Shown: positions 44,887-54,057, counted from the stretch's first letter. The stretch is 64,000 bases of DNA from Ignavibacteria bacterium (GCA_025612245.1 JAAXKQ010000023.1:1-64000), one strand, 5' to 3'. The notes: generated by a model not told the origin, from the sequence alone. A program made the numbers and translations.

Positions 44887-46155
44887 TTAGTATTCAGCCC
44901 CGGCAACCCTTTCTATCTGTGCGCCAATGCTGATTAGTTTTTCTTCAATCCTCTGGTATCCCCTGTCCAGGTGATATATCCTGAGCACTTCGGTTTCGCC
45001 CTCTGCAGCCAGGCCTGCAAGTACCAGTGAAGCGCTTGCCCTGAGGTCGGTTGACATTACCTTGGCACCTTTAAGCCTGGGTACTCCATGAATTACGACG
45101 CTGTTTTCCCTGATCTCAATGTCTGCACCGAGGCGGTTTAATTCCGGCACGTGCTTGAACCTGTCGAGGTAAATGGAATCTGTTACGGTTGAAACGCCGC
45201 TGGCAATTGACATAAAAGCCGTCCACTGTGCCTGCATGTCTGTCGGGAAACCGGGATAAATGGAAGTAGAAACGTCAACGGGCCTGATATTATCCAGGTT
45301 TGAAGCATCGAGCTTTATGCAGTTTTTATCTACAGACATCTTCACTCCGGAGTCTTCCAGCTTAACGAGAACCGAGTTCAGGTGCCCCGGGCTGACATTC
45401 ATGAGCTCCACGTTTCCGCGCGTCAGTGCGCCGGCAATCAGAAGAGTTCCGGCTTCAATTCTGTCGGGTATATTTGTAGTTTCAGCGGCCTTAAGCTCAT
45501 CAACACCCTGAATTTCAAGTACAGAAGTATTGATGCCGTTTATTTTAGCCCCCATCTTCACCAGATATTCGGCCAGGGCCGTAATCTCTGGCTCAATTGC
45601 GGCGTTTGTAATCAGTGTAGTTCCCTTGGCAAGGGTTGCTGCCATCATCAGATTACCGGTAGCTCCAACCGAAGAAACGTCAAAAGAGATCCTCGCTCCC
45701 TGAAGCTTACTAGCCTTTGCAATTATGTATCCGCCGTCAAGCTCAATATCGGCGCCCATTTTCTTCAAGCCTTCCAGGTGCAGGTTAATTGGCCTCGGGC
45801 CCCAGGCACATCCGCCTGGAAGTGAGACCTTTGCATAACCGAAGCGGGATAAGAGGGGACCCAGGACATAAACCGAAGCCCTCATTTTCTTTACGTGCTC
45901 ATAAGGAGCTACCTGGCTGGTGATGTTTGAGGTATCAAATTTCAGCGTAAAATCCTTAAAGTCCGTCTTTACTCCAAGGTTATCCAGAAGCTTAATCATC
46001 GTATAGACGTCATTTACTTCGGGAGTGTTATGCAAGACATTTTCACCGGAGTTTAACAAAGCAGCGGGCATAATGGCCAGTGCCGCATTCTTCGCTCCGC
46101 TTACGGTAACTTTTCCCTTCAGGGCTTTTCCGCCCGTAATTACAAATTTATCCAA
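44887..46155 (-). CDS. murA: UDP-N-acetylglucosamine 1-carboxyvinyltransferase
   Basis: This 422-residue enzyme catalyses the first committed step of peptidoglycan synthesis, transferring enolpyruvate from PEP to UDP-GlcNAc. GAKNAALAIMPA opens the N-terminal half. The catalytic C116 is in LPGGCAWGPRPI, so it should be fosfomycin-sensitive by family knowledge. IYPGFPTDMQAQ and the C-terminal GYQRIEEKL are also typical. The start is TTG at 46155 behind AAGGA. It lies directly after a membrane Ser/Thr kinase gene, a context that invites a regulatory link. Confidence 0.97.
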   Translation of the reverse strand: MDKFVITGGKALKGKVTVSGAKNAALAIMPAALLNSGENVLHNTPEVNDVYTMIKLLDNLGVKTDFKDFTLKFDTSNITSQVAPYEHVKKMRASVYVLGPLLSRFGYAKVSLPGGCAWGPRPINLHLEGLKKMGADIELDGGYIIAKASKLQGARISFDVSSVGATGNLMMAATLAKGTTLITNAAIEPEITALAEYLVKMGAKINGINTSVLEIQGVDELKAAETTNIPDRIEAGTLLIAGALTRGNVELMNVSPGHLNSVLVKLEDSGVKMSVDKNCIKLDASNLDNIRPVDVSTSIYPGFPTDMQAQWTAFMSIASGVSTVTDSIYLDRFKHVPELNRLGADIEIRENSVVIHGVPRLKGAKVMSTDLRASASLVLAGLAAEGETEVLRIYHLDRGYQRIEEKLISIGAQIERVAGAEY

Positions 46156-46187
46156 TTTTCATCCTTTTTCTAAAAGTATCAAAAAAA

Positions 46188-48095
46188 TTAAAATTTAACG
46201 ATGGTTCCATTTACTCCTACAGCATATACCTTTTTGCCGGAAGTAAGCTCTATCCTGTTAAGCGCAGTAAAAACGTTCGTTTTGGCTTCCTTCCAGCTGT
46301 TGCCCGAGTCACTTGTAAGAAGTATCTTCCCCTGGCGTCCTACAATAACGCCAATCCTGTCGTCAATAAATTCTATGTCTGAAAACCCTGAATTCAGGCT
46401 GGCCGTAACTTTTCTCCAGTCCATTCCGGCATTATCCGTCTTAAAAACTTCCCCGTTTCCCCCGGCAGAAAACCCGGTTTTGCCGTTAATAAACTTCACT
46501 GCCCTTAAATAGTTGGAGGTAAATTGTGGCCTTTTCTCCCAGCTTGCCCCTTTGTCCAGGGTCCTGAAACACTCCCCGTTCCAGCCTACAATTATGCCTG
46601 TCTTCTCGTCCGGGAAGTCCAAATCAAATAACGTATTTGAAGAAGCAATGTCAACTCTTGACCAGTTCTCCCCCTGGTCCAGCGTTCTGAAGACGGTTCC
46701 CCTGCTTCCGAGAATAAATCCCGTAGAACTGCTGATAAATTTAATCCTTAATAGTACGTCCTGAGACTTAAGGTCAACATTAAGCCAGCTTACGCCGTAA
46801 TCAGTCGTCTTTAGAAGGCAGCCATTTTCCCCTACGGCAAAGCCCGTCCCAGTTTGCGTAAAAGCTATATCAAAGAGATTTTTATCCGCCGGTACTCTCA
46901 GTTTAACCCATTTTACGCCGGAGTCGACCGTCTTAAGCACAGTCCCCTCATTTCCGCAGCAGAACCCCATAGAGTCATTGACGAAGAAAATCGAATTCAG
47001 GTCATTTTTAAGGCTGCTGTTTAAGACGCTCCAGGTGAAATTTTCAAATTTGCCCTGTGTAAAGCCTGGAATGAGCATCTGTTCCTTTTTGCCTCCAGAA
47101 AGAGCCGGGGCAAGAGGGTTCTGGCCGCTTTTCCAGAGCTCAAGGACCTGCGTAAAAGAAAAATAAATTATGCCTAAGAGCGAAACTACGATTAAAAATG
47201 AATAAAAAATAGCTTTAAACTTATACCCTTTTGTATTTCTGATCTTTGAGTCCGGGGGGCCGAAATTCCTGTAGTCCGAAGATTCGGCTTCAAGAGCTTC
47301 CAGTTCAGAGATAAACTCATCGCAGGAAGAAAACCTGCCCGCAGGCTTCTTGCTTAAGGCCTTTTTAATGATACCAGCGGCTTTTACCGGTAATTCAGGC
47401 CTTAAGGAAAGTAAATCCGGCGGATCCTTCTTAAGGTGCCCTTCAGTTATTTCCTGCTCCGTTTCAAAATTAAATGGCGGCAGTCCGGTGAGCATTTCAA
47501 AGAAAGTCACACCAATCGAATAAATATCGCTTTCAAGCACGGATTCTTCACCCGTAATCTGTTCGGGGCTCATGTAAAGCAGCGTTCCGACGTTACGGCC
47601 CGGGCTTGTCATATTCCTGTCTAAAATGGATTTCGATATTCCGAAATCCATGAGTTTTGAGACCCCATCCTGGTTAATAATAATATTGGAAGGTTTAATA
47701 TCTCTGTGGACAAATTTCTTGGAATGTGCGTAAGCTGCAGCCTTAAGGACCTGCTTGATAATTGGAATGGCTTCATCAAGCTCCAGCCTGCCCCTGCTTT
47801 CAATGAGACTTTCAAGCGTCTGCCCTTCTACGTACTCCATTATGATGCCGAGGAGTCCGTCTTCCTCAAGAAAGCCATAAACCGTCACAATGTTCTGGTG
47901 CGAAAGCTTAGCCTGATTCTTGGCCTCCTTTTCAAACCTTTCCTTAAAGCGGGAATTCTTTACGACCTGCGATTTCAGGATCTTGATGGCAACATACCGG
48001 TCCAGTTTGCTGTCATAGGCCTTATATACAATGCCCATGCCGCCCTGGCCAAGTTCCGAGATGATTTTATAGTTATTTATTACCCTGCCGATCAT
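46188..48095 (-). CDS. transmembrane Ser/Thr protein kinase with YCF48-like propeller domain
   Basis: This 635-residue Hanks-type kinase has a glycine loop GQGGMGIVYKA (16-26), K38 (VAIKIL), the catalytic loop HRDIKPSNI with D132, and DFGIS with D150. The kinase domain ends near 270. One membrane helix (about 294-315) leads to an extracytoplasmic region (about 345-635) of repeated Trp-containing blades (TVDSGVKW, TTDYGVSW, TLDQGENW, TLDKGASWE, TDNAGMDW, TSDSGNSW). These match the YCF48/BNR-like propeller pattern. PASTA domains, common in such kinases, are absent. The start is ATG at 48095. murA lies 32 bases downstream. Sensing by the propeller is inference. Confidence 0.9.
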   Translation of the reverse strand: MIGRVINNYKIISELGQGGMGIVYKAYDSKLDRYVAIKILKSQVVKNSRFKERFEKEAKNQAKLSHQNIVTVYGFLEEDGLLGIIMEYVEGQTLESLIESRGRLELDEAIPIIKQVLKAAAYAHSKKFVHRDIKPSNIIINQDGVSKLMDFGISKSILDRNMTSPGRNVGTLLYMSPEQITGEESVLESDIYSIGVTFFEMLTGLPPFNFETEQEITEGHLKKDPPDLLSLRPELPVKAAGIIKKALSKKPAGRFSSCDEFISELEALEAESSDYRNFGPPDSKIRNTKGYKFKAIFYSFLIVVSLLGIIYFSFTQVLELWKSGQNPLAPALSGGKKEQMLIPGFTQGKFENFTWSVLNSSLKNDLNSIFFVNDSMGFCCGNEGTVLKTVDSGVKWVKLRVPADKNLFDIAFTQTGTGFAVGENGCLLKTTDYGVSWLNVDLKSQDVLLRIKFISSSTGFILGSRGTVFRTLDQGENWSRVDIASSNTLFDLDFPDEKTGIIVGWNGECFRTLDKGASWEKRPQFTSNYLRAVKFINGKTGFSAGGNGEVFKTDNAGMDWRKVTASLNSGFSDIEFIDDRIGVIVGRQGKILLTSDSGNSWKEAKTNVFTALNRIELTSGKKVYAVGVNGTIVKF

Positions 48096-48237
48096 TTTTA
48101 TGAATTTAAATAAATGGAAATATCACAGGAAGTGTTCTTAAAGCCGTTTTTTTTCAGCTAAAGGTAAAAATATAATTATGCAAATACAAATGCTTAAACT
48201 GAATAAAGGCTTAAAATTATTCAACCCTGAGCGTGCG

Positions 48238-48624
48238 CTATTTATCCTTTTTCCCCTTGACTGCCGCCCCCCGTTCAGGCTCCCTGTCGAGCTCCAGGTG
48301 AAACCTGTGAAGGAACCTGTGGAAAACAGGGGCAAAAAGGACGCCTACAATTACAAGGAAAACAATTCCCGAGAAAAGAGCGTATGCCGAAGCAAATATT
48401 TTCCCTGCCGTTGTATTAACCGGGTTTACCGGACCCATACCGCCTAAGATCATTGAAGAATTCAGAATTGCATCAATCCAGCCCAGGCCTTCAAAGTAAT
48501 GGTATCCCGCAATTCCAAGGAAAAGTGCAACGGCTACAAGGCCAAAAGCTGCACAGAAGTGTTTCAGCAGCCTTAAGATGAACTTTGCCCTTGGAAGAAG
48601 AGGCTGATGGCGCTTCTCATACAT
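48238..48624 (-). CDS. small two-helix membrane protein, potassium-channel-pore-like with altered filter
   Basis: This 128-residue protein has two clear hydrophobic helices (about 25-42 and 77-99). Between them lies a re-entrant-like segment GWIDAILNSSMIL-GGMG-PVNPVNTTAGKIFASAY. Its layout matches the pore helix, filter and second helix of two-TM potassium channels, including the TTxGKIF stretch. The filter TVGYG is replaced by LGGMG, so potassium selectivity is not expected. The C terminus is basic. The start is ATG at 48624 behind GGGGAG. It follows doxX on the same strand. Homology to channels is inferred by eye. Confidence 0.75.
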   Translation of the reverse strand: MYEKRHQPLLPRAKFILRLLKHFCAAFGLVAVALFLGIAGYHYFEGLGWIDAILNSSMILGGMGPVNPVNTTAGKIFASAYALFSGIVFLVIVGVLFAPVFHRFLHRFHLELDREPERGAAVKGKKDK

Positions 48625-48723
48625 ATCGCTTCTCCCCTTATTTCTCGTAATAAAGCGCGGGAGAACGTCTTACAGAATTTTCCTCCCCCCACGCCCTTCA
48701 GAGCCTCAAAAAGAAGACTCCTT

Positions 48724-49173
48724 TTAGTACGTAATTCCGCTCTGCCTGGTTCTGCTTTCCCAGAAGTAATCAATTCCATACCTTCCGCTTCCATAAAGGA
48801 AAAGCACTACTGCAATTACAAGGAGCGTCAGGGGAAACTCATAACCCGCGGGATTAAAAAATCCGTTTGGGGCGTGAACCCTGGCAATTGCAACAATCAT
48901 GACTACTGCAATTCCAGCCGAAGAGATCCTTGTCAGCAGGCCGATAAGTACCAGTATGCCGCCGAGAAATTCCGTAAAGGCGTCCATATAAGCCAGAACT
49001 GCGGGAATATGCATGTTGTTTACGAACATGTCCACCGTAGCCGCAAGTCCCCTTCCGCCAAACCAGCCCAGGACTTTCTGCCCGCCGTGGGCAATGAAGA
49101 CAATTCCCAGTATAATTCTGAGCAAAAGGATTACAATTGAAGTGTTTACCCATGGTCTGAATAAGAGTTTCAT
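48724..49173 (-). CDS. DoxX family membrane protein
   Basis: This 149-residue protein has four transmembrane helices and the DoxX pattern: LLLRIILGIVFIAHGGQKVLGWFGG near the start, then AFTEFLGGILVLIGLLTRISS. DoxX proteins are small quinone- or redox-linked membrane proteins of uncertain function. The start is ATG at 49173, eight bases behind GGAG. It is divergent from etfB. The channel-like gene lies 99 bases downstream, probably in the same unit. Confidence 0.9.
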   Translation of the reverse strand: MKLLFRPWVNTSIVILLLRIILGIVFIAHGGQKVLGWFGGRGLAATVDMFVNNMHIPAVLAYMDAFTEFLGGILVLIGLLTRISSAGIAVVMIVAIARVHAPNGFFNPAGYEFPLTLLVIAVVLFLYGSGRYGIDYFWESRTRQSGITY

Positions 49174-49353
49174 CTTAAGAGCTCCTAATGTTGGTCAATG
49201 AATATAATATAGTAAAAATGACATATCTCTTACCAAGAAATTCCGCACGAAATGTGGAAATAGACTTCGAAAAGGTATATTTTACGTGTAATTGATTTTA
49301 TATCTGTGTATTTTTATATTTTTGATGAATCTTTCGAAATAATTGGAGGTAAA

Positions 49354-50100
49354 ATGAAAATAGCAGTCTGTGTAAGTCACGTCCCGGACACTGCTACACG
49401 AATTGTTATCGGTTCTGACGGAAAGACCATTGACCCGAACGGGGTTACCTATATAATTAATCCCTACGACGAATTTGCCGTTGAAGAGGCATTAAAGACA
49501 AAGGAAAAGCTGGGCGGCGAGGTTGTCGTCATCAGTCTTGGAAAGGATGCAAACAAAGAGACCATAAGAAAAGCTCTTGCCATGGGTGCCGATTCAGGTA
49601 TACTGCTCAAGGATGATGCACAAAGAGATCCTCTTGGCGTTGCAAAGGCTCTCTCCGAGGAAATTAAGGCCCAGGGAGCCGAGCTCGTATTTTTCGGCAA
49701 ACAATCGGTTGATTATGACAACTCCATTACAGGACAGCTTACGGCTGAAATGCTGGGATACAACTGCGTTTCCGTTGTAGTTGACCTGAAGCTTGAAGGC
49801 AATAAAATAGTTGCAGAAAGAGAAATTGAAGGCGGTCGCGAGGTAGTTGAAACCAGCCTTCCTGCTGTAATTACAGCTCAGAAGGGCTTAAATGAACCAA
49901 GGTATGCTTCACTTAAAGGAATAATGGCGGCCAAGAAAAAACAGATCGAAGAAAAACCGGCTGCCGGTAGTGAAAAAACTGTTGAAATCTTGAAAATGAA
50001 AAAGCCGGCATTAAAGCAGCCGGGCAGAATTATTGGCACCGATAAATCTGCTGTTCCGGAATTAGTCCGTTTACTTAAAGAAGAAGCTAAAGTCATTTAA
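49354..50100 (+). CDS. etfB: electron transfer flavoprotein, beta subunit
   Basis: This 248-residue subunit binds AMP or FAD and forms the ETF heterodimer with EtfA, accepting electrons from acyl-CoA dehydrogenases. It starts MKIAVCVSHVPDTATR, and AMGADSGILL with FFGKQSVDYDNSITGQ are family motifs. I chose ATG at 49354 because GGAGG lies five bases upstream; a frame reaching back to 49306 adds 16 residues outside the family. The C-terminal arm (residues 190-248) is Lys-rich. It is followed by etfA after 14 bases. With hbd nearby this suggests fatty-acid or butyrate-type acyl-CoA metabolism. Confidence 0.95.
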   Translation: MKIAVCVSHVPDTATRIVIGSDGKTIDPNGVTYIINPYDEFAVEEALKTKEKLGGEVVVISLGKDANKETIRKALAMGADSGILLKDDAQRDPLGVAKALSEEIKAQGAELVFFGKQSVDYDNSITGQLTAEMLGYNCVSVVVDLKLEGNKIVAEREIEGGREVVETSLPAVITAQKGLNEPRYASLKGIMAAKKKQIEEKPAAGSEKTVEILKMKKPALKQPGRIIGTDKSAVPELVRLLKEEAKVI

Positions 50101-50114
50101 AAGGGAATTGAATT

Positions 50115-51083
50115 ATGGCAAATAAAATCCTTACATTTTTAGAACAAAGGAATGGTATCCTTAAAAAGTCTTCTCTGGAGACTGCAAAAGAAGCTGCCAG
50201 GTTAGCTGGAGAGCTTAGCTATGAAGTAGAAGCCGTTGCAATTGGAAGCAATATTGAAGACCTTGAAAGCCTTGGCAAATACGGCATTGGGAAGGTAACT
50301 TTCTTCAAAGGTGAAAACCTCGCGAATTATTCTTCATCTGCATACGCAGGGATAGTTTCGAACTATGCACAAAAAGCAGATGCAGACATATTGCTCTTCT
50401 CGAACTCTGCAATGGGTAAAGATCTTGCCCCACTTGTTTGTGTAAAGCTGAATGCGGGAATTCTGATGGATTGCATCAGCCTGGAAGTATCCAGCGGAGA
50501 TATTGTTGCCACGCGCCCCGTCTTTGCGGGAAAGGCTCTCGTTGAGGCCAGGATAAACTCACAAAAGAAGATCTTTACGCTTCGCCCCAACGTATTCAAC
50601 ATCGGAAGCCTCGGGGATAACAAGGCCGCAGTTACGGTAGAAAATGTTGAAAACCCGGATCTCAGGACAAAAGTTGTGGAAGTCAAGAAATCTGAAGGAA
50701 AGATGGACGTTGCCGAGGCAGAGATCATCGTTTCAGGCGGAAGAGGCTTGAAGGCGCCTGAGAATTTCCGCATGGTTGAAGAATTGGCCGACACGCTGGG
50801 TGCTGCCGTTGGAGCCTCACGTGCTGTAGTTGATGCCGGCTGGAGGCCTCATAGTGAGCAGGTTGGACAGACAGGCAAAACCGTTTCGCCTAACCTTTAC
50901 ATTGCCATTGGTATCTCCGGTGCAATTCAGCACCTGGCCGGAATGTCCTCATCCAAGTATATAGTTGCTATAAATAAAGATAAGGATGCTCCGATTTTTG
51001 GCGTAGCCGACTACGGTATTGCGGGAGACATATTTGAAGTTCTGCCTGCATTGACCGAAGAGATTAAAAAAATTAAAGGTTAG
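50115..51083 (+). CDS. etfA: electron transfer flavoprotein, alpha subunit
   Basis: This 322-residue subunit holds FAD in its C-terminal domain, with GASRAVVDAGW, EQVGQTGKTVSPNLYIA and GISGAIQHLAGM (about 230-290). The N-terminal domain is divergent, as usual. The start is ATG at 50115 behind AAGGGAA. There is no ferredoxin domain and no acyl-CoA dehydrogenase next door, so neither bifurcation nor a specific partner can be assigned. Confidence 0.96.
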   Translation: MANKILTFLEQRNGILKKSSLETAKEAARLAGELSYEVEAVAIGSNIEDLESLGKYGIGKVTFFKGENLANYSSSAYAGIVSNYAQKADADILLFSNSAMGKDLAPLVCVKLNAGILMDCISLEVSSGDIVATRPVFAGKALVEARINSQKKIFTLRPNVFNIGSLGDNKAAVTVENVENPDLRTKVVEVKKSEGKMDVAEAEIIVSGGRGLKAPENFRMVEELADTLGAAVGASRAVVDAGWRPHSEQVGQTGKTVSPNLYIAIGISGAIQHLAGMSSSKYIVAINKDKDAPIFGVADYGIAGDIFEVLPALTEEIKKIKG

Positions 51084-51197
51084 TTGTCTTTTTCCTCTGA
51101 GCCGTTTTTTTTTCTGGTAATCCCTTTTTACGGATTTGTGGAATTGAAAAAAAAACATATTTTATAGTAAGGCTCATTAACCTAAAAGAGGTAATAA

Positions 51198-51803
51198 TTG
51201 AATAAAGTTCAGGTGGAAATACTTGGTTTATCCTCCACTCCTTCAGCGGGTGGTGCATATGCAATTCTCTTAAAGGAAGTGTATGGCGTAAGAAGGCTGC
51301 CGATAATAATCGGCGCCTTCGAGGCACAGGCAATTGCACTTGAGATTGAGGGCATCAAACCCCCTCGTCCGCTTACGCATGACCTGCTTAAGAATATTAT
51401 AGACAACCTTGGGGCGGCGGTCCAGGAAATCCTAATTGATGAACTGAGGGATAATACCTTCTTCGCTAAGATTGTACTTGAGGTTTCCTCGCTTACAAAT
51501 GACGTGGATTCCAGACCAAGTGACGCAATTGCGCTCGCCGTAAGGACGCAGTCACCTATTTTTGTTAATGAGGAAGTCATGAAAGCAGCAGCCTTTATCC
51601 CTTCGGGAGAAGAGGAAGCCTCGGAGAACCTGGAAGAGAATCTGCCCGATGAAGAGCCAACCGAAAGACAGGCTCCTTCTGGATCCAAAGAATCCAAACT
51701 GGCCTCACTTCAAAACCAGCTCAGGGAAGCCCTGGAAAAGGAAGACTACGAAAGGGCGGCCCGGATACGGGATGAAATTAAAAAGATGACAGATCAGAAT
51801 TAA
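51198..51803 (+). CDS. bifunctional nuclease family (DUF151) protein with C-terminal UVR motif
   Basis: This 201-residue protein starts with a DUF151 (BFN) domain (about 1-135), including LPIIIGAFEAQAIALEIEG, RPLTHDLL and SRPSDAIALAVRT. After an acidic linker, a UvrB/UvrC-type motif (about 165-198: LQNQLREALEKEDYERAARI) closes the protein. Plant relatives are reported nucleases; bacterial roles are poorly defined. The start is TTG at 51198 behind AAGAGG. It lies about 110 bases after etfA and ends in its own terminator. Confidence 0.93.
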   Translation: MNKVQVEILGLSSTPSAGGAYAILLKEVYGVRRLPIIIGAFEAQAIALEIEGIKPPRPLTHDLLKNIIDNLGAAVQEILIDELRDNTFFAKIVLEVSSLTNDVDSRPSDAIALAVRTQSPIFVNEEVMKAAAFIPSGEEEASENLEENLPDEEPTERQAPSGSKESKLASLQNQLREALEKEDYERAARIRDEIKKMTDQN

Positions 51804-51806
51804 AAG

Positions 51807-51843
51807 AAAAGCCGGTCAGAGAGAAATGCTGACCGGCTTTTTT
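51807..51843 (+). terminator. intrinsic terminator after the DUF151 gene
   Basis: The perfect stem AAGCCGGTCAG/CTGACCGGCTT with a 9-base loop is followed by five or six T residues. Flanking A residues make it potentially bidirectional with the convergent ackA gene. Confidence 0.93.
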
Positions 51844-51890
51844 ATTATTATCTGCGGTTTTTAGAACCACCGCCTTTTTCAAGGACGAAT

Positions 51891-53111
51891 TTATTTTACC
51901 GACTGAAGCACCTGCTCTGAGACTATCTTCTCGGTATCAAGCGCTATTACAAGTTCCTCATTTGTCGGGATCTTGTAAATCTTAACATTGCTGTTCCCTT
52001 CAGAAATCAGCACCTCTCCATCAGGCCTGCTCTTGTTTACGTTCTCGTCCAGCTTCAGTCCGAGGTATTCCATATTTTCGCAAACGGCAGCACGCACCAC
52101 CTCAGAATTCTCTCCGATTCCGCCCGTAAAGACGAGTGCGTCGACGCCGCCCATGGCTGCTATATAGGAACCTATATACTTCTTGATGCGGTAGGTAAAT
52201 ACATCAAAGGCATATTTTGCTTTTTTATTGCCTTCGTTTACCGCTGCTTCAATTTCCCTCATGTCGCTGCTTTCGCCGCTGATGCCTAAGAGGCCGCTGT
52301 GCTTGTTTAAGAGCGTGTTGGCCTCAGAAAGCGAGAGACCTTCTTTGCCCATTACGTACAGTATGAGCGAGGGGTCCATGTCGCCTCCCCTGGTACCCAT
52401 CAGGAGTCCTTCCAGAGGGGTAAAGCCCATTGAAGTATCAATTGAGTGCCCGCCTTTTACGGCAGCAATGCTGCAGCCGTTGCCAAGGTGAGCCGTAACG
52501 ATCTTAAGCTCCTCAAGAGGTTTTCCCATCAGCTTGGCAGCCCTGTTTGAGACAAAAAGGTGTGAAGTACCGTGGAATCCGTAACGCCTGATCTTGTACT
52601 TCTTATAGAGCTCAAAAGGAATTCCGTACAGGTAAGCCTCCGGAGGCATCTGGCTGTGGAAAGCCGTGTCAAAGACGCCAACCTGCGGAGTACCCGGAAG
52701 ATGCCTTGTAACAGCTTCAATGCCTTTGATGTTAGGCGGATTATGAAGCGGAGCCAGCTCTATGTTGTCTTTAAGTGCCTGCATCACCTCAGAGGTAATA
52801 AGGACCGAACCCGAGAAGGTTTCGCCGCCGTGAACGACCCTGTGGCCCACGGCATCAATTTCACTTTTTTCTTTAATAACCCCGTGGTTCTTGCTCAAAA
52901 GAACTGCAATTACGTATTCAATTGCGATTGAGTGATCGAGGATTTCGCCTACGATTTTGATTTTTTCTTTTCCAATAGGTGCATGCGTAAGAATTGCGCT
53001 GCTCATACCGATTCTTTCAACAAGTCCTTTTGCCAGGACCAGATTTTTTTCAGTATCAAAGAACTGGTATTTAATTGAGGAGCTGCCGCTGTTTAGAACT
53101 AATACTTTCAT
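51891..53111 (-). CDS. ackA: acetate kinase
   Basis: This 406-residue enzyme interconverts acetyl phosphate plus ADP with acetate plus ATP. The N-terminal VLNSGSSSIKYQFF, the HRVVHGGE motif, YGFHGTSH, AHLGNGCS and FTGGIGENS are all classic acetokinase motifs. The length is typical. The start is ATG at 53111. pta is not in the window. It follows hbd after 19 bases, so the two are probably co-transcribed, linking acyl-CoA fermentation to acetate and ATP formation. Confidence 0.97.
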   Translation of the reverse strand: MKVLVLNSGSSSIKYQFFDTEKNLVLAKGLVERIGMSSAILTHAPIGKEKIKIVGEILDHSIAIEYVIAVLLSKNHGVIKEKSEIDAVGHRVVHGGETFSGSVLITSEVMQALKDNIELAPLHNPPNIKGIEAVTRHLPGTPQVGVFDTAFHSQMPPEAYLYGIPFELYKKYKIRRYGFHGTSHLFVSNRAAKLMGKPLEELKIVTAHLGNGCSIAAVKGGHSIDTSMGFTPLEGLLMGTRGGDMDPSLILYVMGKEGLSLSEANTLLNKHSGLLGISGESSDMREIEAAVNEGNKKAKYAFDVFTYRIKKYIGSYIAAMGGVDALVFTGGIGENSEVVRAAVCENMEYLGLKLDENVNKSRPDGEVLISEGNSNVKIYKIPTNEELVIALDTEKIVSEQVLQSVK

Positions 53112-53130
53112 CTATCTGTTTAATCTCCTA

Positions 53131-54057
53131 TTATTTGCCGTCAGTGTTGTATTTATAAAAACCTTCTCCCGTCTTACGGCCAAGCTTCTTCTCGCGAACC
53201 AGCTTGCGAAGTATCGGGCAGGCTCTGTAGCGGGGCTCACCCAGCGTCTTCCATAATGTTTCCATCCAGGCCAAAACCTCATCGAGGCCCATGGCATCTG
53301 CCATTTCAAGCGGACCCATCGGGAAATTATATCCAAGTTTCATCGCAGTATCGATGCCTTCTGCCGTGGCAACTCCTTCCATGAGTATGTACATGGCCTC
53401 GTTGAGAAGCGGTACAATGGCTCTCGTGGTCACAAAGCCGGGGTATTCATATACTTCAACTGCAGTCTTGCCTATTCTCTTGGCAAATTCCTTTACCCTT
53501 GCGAGCGTTTCTTCTGAGGTTTCAATTGCTTTAATCAGCTCGACCATTGGAACCTTTGGAACAGGATTAAGGAAGTGCATTCCTACAATTTTTTCTTTCC
53601 TTTTGGTCACTTCGGCAATTTGTGTAAGGCTGAGTGTTGAGGTGTTTGAGACCAGGATTGTATCGGGACGGGCAATTTCATCGATCTGCTTAAATATGGT
53701 TTTCTTCAGCTCCAGGTTCTCATCCACGGCTTCAATAACCAGATCGCATTCTTCGATATCTTTTATATCGGTTGACCATTTGATGCGGCTTAGGATCGAC
53801 TTCATCTCGCTTTTTGTCATAGCCCAGCGCCCGATTTCCCTTTCCATTGCCTCTGATAGATTCTGTTTTGCGCAGTTAAGATGTTCATCATCTTTTTCAA
53901 TAATCAGAACATCCACCCCGGAACCTGAAACAGTCTGGGCAATTCCCTGCCCCATTACGCCTGCTCCAATGATAGCTACGTATTCAATTCTTTCTTTTTC
54001 TTCCTTCTGCGGAGCTACACCGAGGAGATCTTCTAATTTTAATTTTCCTTCGTCCAT
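53131..54057 (-). CDS. 3-hydroxyacyl-CoA (3-hydroxybutyryl-CoA) dehydrogenase
   Basis: This 308-residue enzyme reduces or oxidises 3-hydroxyacyl-CoA with NAD. A Rossmann fold starts after an unusual 25-residue charged leader (MDEGKLKLEDLLG...), with GAGVMGQGIAQ followed by the acidic NAD-binding end IIEKD. SNTSTLSLTQIA, VGMHFLNPVPKVPMVE and the C-terminal YNFPMGPLEMADAMG fit the short Hbd type. The start ATG at 54057 includes the leader; no internal start fits better. It stands upstream of ackA in the same direction. Confidence 0.94.
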   Translation of the reverse strand: MDEGKLKLEDLLGVAPQKEEKERIEYVAIIGAGVMGQGIAQTVSGSGVDVLIIEKDDEHLNCAKQNLSEAMEREIGRWAMTKSEMKSILSRIKWSTDIKDIEECDLVIEAVDENLELKKTIFKQIDEIARPDTILVSNTSTLSLTQIAEVTKRKEKIVGMHFLNPVPKVPMVELIKAIETSEETLARVKEFAKRIGKTAVEVYEYPGFVTTRAIVPLLNEAMYILMEGVATAEGIDTAMKLGYNFPMGPLEMADAMGLDEVLAWMETLWKTLGEPRYRACPILRKLVREKKLGRKTGEGFYKYNTDGK

